Positions 21,133 to 27,383 of a DNA stretch of 64,000 nt are shown here, one piece after another. The notes under the pieces are model-generated. The model was not told the origin of the DNA. It saw nothing but the letters and a program-made list of their open reading frames with translations, and searched no databases. The DNA lies in NCBI RefSeq assembly GCF_000935125.1, contig NZ_JRKI01000061.1, positions 868,001 through 932,000 of the forward strand, read 5' to 3'. The stretch comes from Streptomyces natalensis ATCC 27448 (GTDB lineage Bacteria; Actinomycetota; Actinomycetes; Streptomycetales; Streptomycetaceae). The position numbers and the translations under genes are program-made. Each line of letters opens with the position of its first letter. Position 1 is the first letter of the stretch.

Positions 21133-22161
21133 TCAGGCGGTATCGCCAGCGGCAGGCGATTCGAGTTCCTGGAGCTTGGCCAAGAGGGCGTCCGCCTTGG
21201 CGCGAGTCTCCTCAAGCGTCTGGCGGAAGGTCTTGCGCTGTGCCGGGCTCAGGGCCGAAAGCTGTGCCTCATGGTAAGCCGAAATGCCGGCGTCGATCTT
21301 GCGGGCAAGGACCACCATCTGGGCGCCATCTGCCGAACCCTTGGCCTTCTTGGCGTCCTTCACACCCTTGTCCACCTCCACCAGGGCCTTGGCCTGCTTC
21401 TGCGCGAGACCCTGGCGCTGTCCCCGCGTGAGAGCCTGCACCCCGTAGTAGGCATGCTCCTTCGCCGGGATGCGCTCCCGCTTACGGTCCTCGATGTGGT
21501 GGCCGATGGCCCGCCGAGTACTGCCTTCACTGTCAGCGGGGATACCGGCCTCCCTCAGGAGGGCATCAGCCACCGCCCGGTACTGCGCGGAGCCGCCGTT
21601 CCAGTCGGTGCGACCGGCGTCGTCCTTGAAGAGGCTCCGAAGGTCCATGAGCTTGTGGGAGATCGCCCGAAGAAGTTCCGTCGCCCGCCCCTCCACCTGG
21701 CCATACTCCGTCACCAGAGGCTTGGTGGCGTTGTAGATCTCGGAGACCTTCGGGTCTTTCAGCGCCGTGAGAGCGGTCGGGCTCGGACCGCCGACGATGT
21801 TTCCCTCCACCACGCGGCGAGCAAGGGCCGCCGCCTTGTCCGCGGCCTTCTCCTTCTCCACGGTCTTCTCCGCCATGCGCGCGGTGATCTCGTCTGTTGA
21901 AGGCGTCGCCGGGGCTGCCGCTGCCGTCTGATGGGCCTTCTCGAACGCCTCTCGGATCGCCGCCCGAACCCGTCCAGAGCCTACGTTCTCGTAACCGACC
22001 GACTTAGCCCACTCACGCATCTCTGCGTTCTTCGCCGCGTCGGCCGAAGGGCGAGCCGGGGCCTTGGTCTGTGCGGGCTTGGCAGGCGCACGCCGCCCCG
22101 CGGTCTTCTTGGTGTCCTTGGCCGGCGCTTGCTTGCTGGCGTTTGTCTCCTTGGCCGCCAT
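21133..22161 (-). CDS. Lsr2-type DNA-binding domain protein, candidate silencer or repressor
   Basis: 342 residues, AGGAGGGGG before the ATG. The N-terminus is Lys/Ala/Pro-rich like a histone tail (KKTAGRRAPAKPAQTK), then a domain NAEMREWAKSVGYENVGSGRVRAAIREAFEKAH that matches the C-terminal AT-hook-like DNA-binding domain of Lsr2 (xREWARxxG...GRIPxxVxxAY). The remaining about 230 residues are helical with a long C-terminal coiled-coil (ETRAKADALLAKLQELE). Lsr2 proteins silence foreign DNA by binding AT-rich minor grooves; phage versions can antagonise or replace the host protein. It has its own promoter region with two inverted repeats and a terminator, so it is a stand-alone gene. It is the best candidate in the prophage for a global DNA-binding regulator, but repressor identity is not shown. 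Confidence 0.65.
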   Translation of the reverse strand: MAAKETNASKQAPAKDTKKTAGRRAPAKPAQTKAPARPSADAAKNAEMREWAKSVGYENVGSGRVRAAIREAFEKAHQTAAAAPATPSTDEITARMAEKTVEKEKAADKAAALARRVVEGNIVGGPSPTALTALKDPKVSEIYNATKPLVTEYGQVEGRATELLRAISHKLMDLRSLFKDDAGRTDWNGGSAQYRAVADALLREAGIPADSEGSTRRAIGHHIEDRKRERIPAKEHAYYGVQALTRGQRQGLAQKQAKALVEVDKGVKDAKKAKGSADGAQMVVLARKIDAGISAYHEAQLSALSPAQRKTFRQTLEETRAKADALLAKLQELESPAAGDTA

Positions 22162-22209
22162 AGTGGCCCCCTCCTGGGTTCTGGTCTTCAGTGCCGTGCT
22201 GGAGTGCCA

Positions 22210-22236
22210 CCACCGGAGTCTTGCCTTCTCCGGTGG
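22210..22236. promoter_or_regulatory. Leader inverted repeat of Lsr2-domain gene
   Basis: CCACCGGAG / CTCCGGTGG with a 9-nt loop, about 50 bp upstream of the ATG. Confidence 0.45.
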
Positions 22237-22254
22237 TTGAGCAAGAGAACCGTA

Positions 22255-22287
22255 ACACAACACACCCTCGTACGGGTTGTGTTGTGT
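22255..22287. promoter_or_regulatory. Long inverted repeat with CGTACG centre (CCCGTACGGG-like site 3)
   Basis: ACACAACACA / TGTGTTGTGT arms around CCCTCGTACGGGT, in the promoter region of the Lsr2-domain gene and touching the stop of the gene upstream. Likely operator or terminator. Confidence 0.5.
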
Positions 22288-22943
22288 CAGCGAACCGTGA
22301 ACTTCTCCCCGCACACGTCGCAGGTGACTCCGCCCTGGGCATAGCTGGTCTTGGCCATGTACGCCTTGCGCCCACATCCGCAGGTCAGGACCAGTCGGGA
22401 GTCCGTGCGCCCTGTGGCCTTCGGTGCTGCGGCTGCCGCCTTCTTCGCCGTGCGCTTCCACGTCTTGAGCACGCCGTCCAGTGCATCGAGGAGGGGCGCG
22501 TACGCGTCTTGCCCTTCCTTGGTCAAGTGAACGTCCGCGAACCCCCGTTTCATGTCCCGGGGCTGCCCCTCAGGCCACGCAAGGTCGAATTCTGCGGCGG
22601 TTTCGCGAAACCGCCTGTTGTGCCACTTACCTCGGTTGGTTGAGTCTCGCACTCCACGCAGGGCGCACTGTGCATGTGTGGCTTGGTGAAGCATCGCGGT
22701 AAGTGCCGCCACCGGGCCGGCCTGGAGCGTTTCCCCGGAAAGTCGCAGCTCCGGCGGTTCTGTCGAGACCACCGCTGTGGCCTCCTGGGCTGCCACCGCG
22801 TCGCGCAAGCTCCAGTTCAGCCCGTCCCGCTTCACGGCCATACCTGTGGTGATCGTCACCGCCGGTAGGTCCGGGTGCCGACTCTGGATAACCTCCCACG
22901 CGGTTTCTAGAGCGGCGAGAATCGCGGGGCTGTTGTCGGTCAT
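22287..22943 (-). CDS. SprT-like protein with degenerate metalloprotease motif
   Basis: 218 residues. The region LTAMLHQATHAQCALRGVRDSTNRGKWHN has the layout of SprT-like domains, but the zinc-protease HExxH reads HQATH, so the catalytic Glu is missing. The C-terminus is a zinc ribbon (CGCGRK...CDVCGEKF). Family members with this Glu-to-Gln change occur in streptomycete elements. It could be a DNA-protein crosslink binding factor without protease activity. AAGG precedes the ATG. Confidence 0.65.
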   Translation of the reverse strand: MTDNSPAILAALETAWEVIQSRHPDLPAVTITTGMAVKRDGLNWSLRDAVAAQEATAVVSTEPPELRLSGETLQAGPVAALTAMLHQATHAQCALRGVRDSTNRGKWHNRRFRETAAEFDLAWPEGQPRDMKRGFADVHLTKEGQDAYAPLLDALDGVLKTWKRTAKKAAAAAPKATGRTDSRLVLTCGCGRKAYMAKTSYAQGGVTCDVCGEKFTVR

Positions 22944-22992
22944 GGGAAGCCTTCCCGTCGGGTGCTGACGGGTAGGTAAGGTATCACTAACT

Positions 22993-23021
22993 TGACCCCG
23001 TACGGGGGTGTTCCGTATTTA
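22993..23021 (+). promoter_or_regulatory. Sigma-70-like promoter on plus strand with CCCGTACGGG site 4
   Basis: TTGACC (22,993) and TATTTA (about 23,017) with about 18 bp spacing; the exact palindrome CCCGTACGGG (22,997-23,006) overlaps the -35 and spacer. No plus-strand gene follows; a terminator does, so a short antisense RNA is possible. Confidence 0.45.
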
Positions 23022-23035
23022 AGGCTGGATTAAGA

Positions 23036-23079
23036 AAGGCCCGGACCGACCGGACCTGAGTCCGGCCCGTCCGGGCCTG
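23036..23079 (-). terminator. Terminator at the end of the late operon
   Basis: Strong GC stem-loop (AGGCCCGGAC ... GTCCGGGCCT) followed on the minus strand by TTTCTTAA, directly downstream of the last holin-like gene. Confidence 0.75.
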
Positions 23080-23082
23080 CGT

Positions 23083-23325
23083 TCACTCCCTGAGCTTGCT
23101 GCCGTCGTACGTCTTGGCTGCCGCCTTGGCTTTGGCCACCTGCCGGGACGCAGCCTCACCCAGTGCGAGCGTGACCAGTCCCATCAGGACCGCCACCAGC
23201 TCCTTACTGCCGATGGCTGTGTTGATCTGGGGGTACTGGTGGCTGAGCCACCCGACCAGGGCCGCAACCGCCGCGTGCACCCTCACGGGGTTGGCCCGCA
23301 GCCATGCCCGTATTGCCTCGATCAT
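23083..23325 (-). CDS. Holin-like small membrane protein
   Basis: 80 residues, two hydrophobic spans (VHAAVAALVGWLSH and LVAVLMGLVTLALG) and a basic C-terminus. Size, topology and place at the end of the tail operon fit a holin. No endolysin gene is recognisable nearby. Confidence 0.6.
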   Translation of the reverse strand: MIEAIRAWLRANPVRVHAAVAALVGWLSHQYPQINTAIGSKELVAVLMGLVTLALGEAASRQVAKAKAAAKTYDGSKLRE

Positions 23326-23341
23326 CTGTTCTCCGTTTCTG

Positions 23342-23587
23342 TTAAGCGCCCTTGGTGGCCGCCAGGTAGAGCGCCCCGAGCGTGCCCAGCACGGTCAGGG
23401 GCAGGGCCGCCATCCACCGCTCCAGCCGATCCACCCGGTGGCCCTGTGCTTCCTGGGTGTGGATCACCGCCTCCAGGTCCTGGCGCATGTCGTGGAGGTC
23501 GTGGCGCGCGCCCGTTACCTGGTCGTAGATCTCCCGCGCAGAGATCGTCACCTCCAGCCGGTCCCCGTCCTGGTCACTTGGGCTCAC
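23342..23587 (-). CDS. Coiled-coil single-span protein, holin-like
   Basis: 81 residues: an N-terminal helical region (REIYDQVTGARHDLHDMRQDLEAV), then one C-terminal transmembrane span (WMAALPLTVLGTLGALYLAA). Such proteins pair with small holins in actinophage lysis cassettes. Overlaps the tail gene upstream by 14 bp. Confidence 0.6.
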   Translation of the reverse strand: MSPSDQDGDRLEVTISAREIYDQVTGARHDLHDMRQDLEAVIHTQEAQGHRVDRLERWMAALPLTVLGTLGALYLAATKGA

Positions 23588-24365
23588 CGCCCTCTCCCTC
23601 CTCTCCTGGCGCCTTCGGCACCTCGTCCTTGGCCAGCGTGTTGCGCTGGTAAGCGCCGATGACGTGGGTGGTGATCCGGCCGGCGCCCTTGCTGACGCGG
23701 TGCCGGATGCGCCACGTCACGTGGGTGAAGTGGCTGATCCCGTGCATGGGTCGTGTCACGGTGTGCGTGGTCCACGCGCCGGCACGGCCGCCTACAGCCG
23801 TCCAGGTCTCCCACTCCTCGTAGCCGTCCCCGGTGGAGCACTCCAGGACCACGCTCGCTGTAGCTCCAGCCGGCGCGTGCGTCTCAGTGATGAGGTGGAG
23901 GACCGGGCACTGGATGCGGGTGGCCGCGTACCAACTGACGGTTCCACTCTTCGCCTTGCTCGCGGTGGTCCATCCCGGGGTGGGCTGCCACGGGATGGGC
24001 AGGGCCGGCCGGCCCAGGTAGCCGTCCGCCCACGGATCATCCATGACGATCGCCTCACCGCTCCGGCTGAACAGCCGGATCATCTGGGCGTCATGCGCGG
24101 TGCGATCCACCCCCACCGCGAGAGCCTGTGTGCCGTCCTGCCGGCCAAGGATGGTGCCCCAGTCCTCCCGTGGAGTCTGGCCAACCGCGAGAACCCGCTT
24201 GCCGTCCGGGGTTTCGGCGCGGAGCTGACCGCCTTCGCCGATCACCACGTCACCGCGCTGGATCTCGTCCAGGGCCGGGGCCTTGTTCGCGGCGCTGGTC
24301 AGGTCTCTAAGCTGCCGCTCCACCCTCTTGAGTCGATCCGTTATGTCCTGCGGCACGTTGGCCAA
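23574..24365 (-). CDS. Minor tail protein
   Basis: 263 residues from a TTG (GGAGGAGAACG upstream). An N-terminal helix (DITDRLKRVERQLRDL) precedes beta-rich sequence with LRAETPDGKRVLAVGQ and DPWADGYLGRPALPIPW, typical of actinophage tail-tip or fibre proteins. Overlaps the upstream gene by 59 bp. Confidence 0.65.
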   Translation of the reverse strand: MANVPQDITDRLKRVERQLRDLTSAANKAPALDEIQRGDVVIGEGGQLRAETPDGKRVLAVGQTPREDWGTILGRQDGTQALAVGVDRTAHDAQMIRLFSRSGEAIVMDDPWADGYLGRPALPIPWQPTPGWTTASKAKSGTVSWYAATRIQCPVLHLITETHAPAGATASVVLECSTGDGYEEWETWTAVGGRAGAWTTHTVTRPMHGISHFTHVTWRIRHRVSKGAGRITTHVIGAYQRNTLAKDEVPKAPGEEGEGGEPK

Positions 24366-25476
24366 CGTTCTCCTCCAAATACAGTTCCAGGCTGGCGCCG
24401 GCTCCGCGTTCAGCTGGCGTTGCCTGCCAACCCACCACCCGGTAGGAGGCGTCCAGGCCCTCGTAATGCCAGGTGTCCGCGATGCGCAGGCGCACGGTTG
24501 CCCCGATCAAGTCGGGGGTGATCTGGTCATCGAGCCTCACGCGCAGAGTGGGGATGGTGACCGGCTGCCTTGCGGCGTCCAGGTCCGCGCGGGCGTGTTC
24601 GTTAAGTGTCTTGGCGTCGCGCACGGTGTTGTAGTCGCTGCTGCCATCCAGCCGGGGCCAGCCTGCCGCCAGCTCCTTCGCGGCTTCCAGGCGTTCCGAC
24701 AGAAGCGGCGTGGTGCCCCGCGCCTGGTTCTTGTTGGTGGTGGCCCCGCGCGACTGCCACACGGTCGCCACGTTGGTGGCGTCCTGCGGCCACGAGTAGG
24801 CCAGGACGTTGCCCGGGTAGGTCAGCATCAGCGGGCGCTGACCGGTACGGATCACCGGGAATCCGAGCTGCAATTCCTTGATGCGTGCGCCGGCCTCCGA
24901 GCGGGAGACCCTGATCCGCCACTCAAAGCCGTTGTCCACCTTGGCCAGGTCATCCAGGGCCTCCCGGACCTTCGGTACTTCATCACCGCCCACCTTGCGG
25001 TTCCGGCGTACGCCGGAGGTCTGCGCCGAGTCCATGACGATCCCCAGGTCTCCGGCCGGCTGCATCTGGGCGTAGTCCACGAGCTGGCGCGCGATAGCCA
25101 GTTGATCAAGGTTGGTGGCGGTCTGCCGGTCGTAAATGATGCGGTGGTCCAGGGCGCTGTCCCAGGTGGCCGCCTGAAGGTCTGCGGTCACAAATCCGTG
25201 GTCGTCCACCTGGGGCGTGAGCGTCCACACGATTCCGCCCCACCACAGTTCGCGGCCCCGCTCCACCCACACCGCCGTACGGCCAGGCCGTATGGCCTGT
25301 TGCACGCGGGCGGACATGGAGCGGTCCGGGATCGGGATGGTTCCTGCCAGTGATCCGGCCTTGCCTATGTAGTCATCGAACTTCAGCCCCTTGACCGGCA
25401 AGGCGTCCAAGAGCCGGTCCGTTCCCAGGTCCGTGAACAGGAGGCGGAACGGTAGGTCCGGAACATGTTCCGGCAC
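24307..25476 (-). CDS. Tail-tip / minor tail protein
   Basis: 389 residues from a GTG. Contains GLKFDDYIGKAGSLAGTIPIPD, VWVERGRELWWGGIVW and a later TPDLIGATVRLRIADTWHYEGLD, the pattern of siphovirus tail-associated hub proteins downstream of Dit (Gp37-like of actinophages). Codons 2-7 lie in repressor-type palindrome 5. Confidence 0.7.
   Translation of the reverse strand: MPEHVPDLPFRLLFTDLGTDRLLDALPVKGLKFDDYIGKAGSLAGTIPIPDRSMSARVQQAIRPGRTAVWVERGRELWWGGIVWTLTPQVDDHGFVTADLQAATWDSALDHRIIYDRQTATNLDQLAIARQLVDYAQMQPAGDLGIVMDSAQTSGVRRNRKVGGDEVPKVREALDDLAKVDNGFEWRIRVSRSEAGARIKELQLGFPVIRTGQRPLMLTYPGNVLAYSWPQDATNVATVWQSRGATTNKNQARGTTPLLSERLEAAKELAAGWPRLDGSSDYNTVRDAKTLNEHARADLDAARQPVTIPTLRVRLDDQITPDLIGATVRLRIADTWHYEGLDASYRVVGWQATPAERGAGASLELYLEENVGQRAAGHNGSTQEGGAAA
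25458..25473. promoter_or_regulatory. Repressor-type palindrome site 5
   Basis: CCGGAACATGTTCCGG at the start of the tail-tip gene. Confidence 0.75.
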
Positions 25477-25491
25477 CCTCCACCACCCCCT

Positions 25492-26499
25492 CTACTTGTC
25501 CAACGGATACGTGATTCCGGTAATGGCCGCCCAGGTGGTGACGCCCTCCGGGACGATCAGCCGGACTTGGCCCGCCTTGGTGAAATCGATCTTCATCGGG
25601 ACGCCGCCGGCAGCCGCAGCAACCGGGCTGTGCCGTTCGGGGCGGAAGCCGTCAGGCAGCGGCTTGGCCAAAAGGCTGCCGTCGTTGGGCGGTTGGCCCT
25701 TGGTGGACCAGCTGATACCGCCCCGCCATTGCATGTGTGGAACGCCGGCAATCGTGATGCGCCGGTACCGGAGCGGCCCGGCGTTGTTGCCGTCGTTGTT
25801 GAAGCCTTCCGCCAGCGCGACGGGCACCCAGGCCGCCGGCGCCTCCGGGGAGGGGTACGGCGTCCAGGCGGAGCCGTCCCAGCGCTCCAGGCCACCGGCG
25901 CTGTCGCGGTACTGGCCGACGTAGGAGCCGGACCAGCTATCGGACCAGCCGGGCGGGTTGATGCCACCGACAGAGGCTGTGCTCCGGCGCCGGTCGGTCA
26001 CTGCTGTGGCCCAGTCCAGGCCACCGGTCCACTGGGACGCGCCAGCCGGGATCGTCACCTCATACAGAAGTTCCGCGGTGCCCGCCACGACCGGCGCCAC
26101 AGGGTGGGCGGAGGCGGTGCCCTGGATGACCTCCAGGCGGGCGACGTCGTAGCCCGCGGCGTCGTACTGCGCGTCCAGGACACGGATCACCACGGCGTCA
26201 ATGCGTGGGTTCTGGGGGTCGCCATCCGCGAAGGCCAGCACCTCCGGGGCTGTGACGGCTACGGGGTAGGCGCCCTGTCCGGCCCGGCCCTGGACGATCG
26301 CCCGACCCACGCCGATGGCCGCTTGCATGTCGCTGACGCGGGCCAGGGCGAACGGGTCGCCACCTGGGATCACGCCGCCACGTGTGGTCATCTCGCCGGT
26401 GGGCGTCATGCTGCCCACGGGGACCAGCCGCGTGTCCTCACGGCTCTGGCCGGCGCCGCACTCGGAGCGTGTGACAAGCCAGCCACTACGTACCGTCAA
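25492..26499 (-). CDS. Tail protein, possible receptor-binding fibre
   Basis: 335 residues from a TTG with AAGGAG 6 bases upstream. Beta-rich, with GQYRDSAGGLERWDGSAWTPYPSPEA, a repeat-like motif of streptomycete phage fibre proteins, and a C-terminal domain ending VTTWAAITGITYPLDK. It lies between Dit and the hub gene. Host-range role is inferred. Confidence 0.6.
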   Translation of the reverse strand: MTVRSGWLVTRSECGAGQSREDTRLVPVGSMTPTGEMTTRGGVIPGGDPFALARVSDMQAAIGVGRAIVQGRAGQGAYPVAVTAPEVLAFADGDPQNPRIDAVVIRVLDAQYDAAGYDVARLEVIQGTASAHPVAPVVAGTAELLYEVTIPAGASQWTGGLDWATAVTDRRRSTASVGGINPPGWSDSWSGSYVGQYRDSAGGLERWDGSAWTPYPSPEAPAAWVPVALAEGFNNDGNNAGPLRYRRITIAGVPHMQWRGGISWSTKGQPPNDGSLLAKPLPDGFRPERHSPVAAAAGGVPMKIDFTKAGQVRLIVPEGVTTWAAITGITYPLDK

Positions 26500-26509
26500 C
26501 TGTTTCTCC

Positions 26510-27382
26510 TTACCAAAAGGCAGAACGCCAAAAGATCGAGACGGAAGCGCGGGGGTCGTACGGACCGGGCTCCGCGCTGAATCGGAGCCGCGTGAGGCCC
26601 GGCTCCAAGGTGAATGTCCGCTCCGGCGCACTGCGGGCCGTCGCGGTGTCGAGACGGGAAGCGCTCCAGTTGAGGACGGCGGTTCCGGCCGCACAATCGA
26701 CCGTGAGCGTGTCGTCCGGCCCCAGGGCCACGGCGTACTCCAGGGCCCGGCCGCTCTCCTCATCGATGAGGGCGGGCAGCTTGAGGGGACCGTGGAAGAC
26801 CACCACCGGGTGAGTAGCGGCTTCCCCGGTGTTCTCTGCCTCCAGCCAGCCGTCCCCTGCCTTGGTGCTGTCCCAGTCCAGGGGCCAGGTCAGCGGCCAG
26901 GCAAGGCCAGGTTCCGCCCGCGGGAGCCTCGTCTTTGCCACACGCTGGGTCACTTCGTAGCGCCGGGGGTCGGACGCCTCCCACACCAGGGAGCCGGTGG
27001 GCTCCCCGCGGGTGTACGTCCGATCCGCAGTGAGGGCGCGCTTCGTGACGCGGGCCCACATCAGCCGGCGGGCGCCGGCGAGTTGGATCACAAGGGGCTG
27101 TTCCTCCTGGCGGACGCCAGTGACCCGGCGGAGCCGATCCAGCAGGAGGGGGAAGTCCTGGCGACGGGACGGCAGGATGCGGAAGTCCCACGTAAGGGCT
27201 CGGGTACCGGCCAGCAGCGGGCCGGGCCATGCCCCGTGTTGGGTAGGCATGGCCACGGTCCCGTTCTCCATGTCCGGCAAGTCATCCCAGCCGGTGAGCT
27301 GCACTCCTACGTAGGAAGTCCTTTCTCCCAACAGGAGGCCGCCCCACTGCATTTGGCCGTCCTGGGTTATCAGGTCGTCCAC
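26510..27382 (-). CDS. Distal tail (Dit-like) protein
   Basis: 290 residues from a GTG that follows the tape-measure stop by 1 base. N-terminal strands (QMQWGGLLLGERTSYVGVQLTGWDDLP), a DFRILPSRRQDFPLLLDRL helix region and a C-terminal galectin-like part (PVVVFHGPL...FTLEPGLTRLRF) are characteristic of phage distal tail proteins directly after the tape measure. Confidence 0.8.
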   Translation of the reverse strand: MDDLITQDGQMQWGGLLLGERTSYVGVQLTGWDDLPDMENGTVAMPTQHGAWPGPLLAGTRALTWDFRILPSRRQDFPLLLDRLRRVTGVRQEEQPLVIQLAGARRLMWARVTKRALTADRTYTRGEPTGSLVWEASDPRRYEVTQRVAKTRLPRAEPGLAWPLTWPLDWDSTKAGDGWLEAENTGEAATHPVVVFHGPLKLPALIDEESGRALEYAVALGPDDTLTVDCAAGTAVLNWSASRLDTATARSAPERTFTLEPGLTRLRFSAEPGPYDPRASVSIFWRSAFW

Positions 27383-27383
27383 G

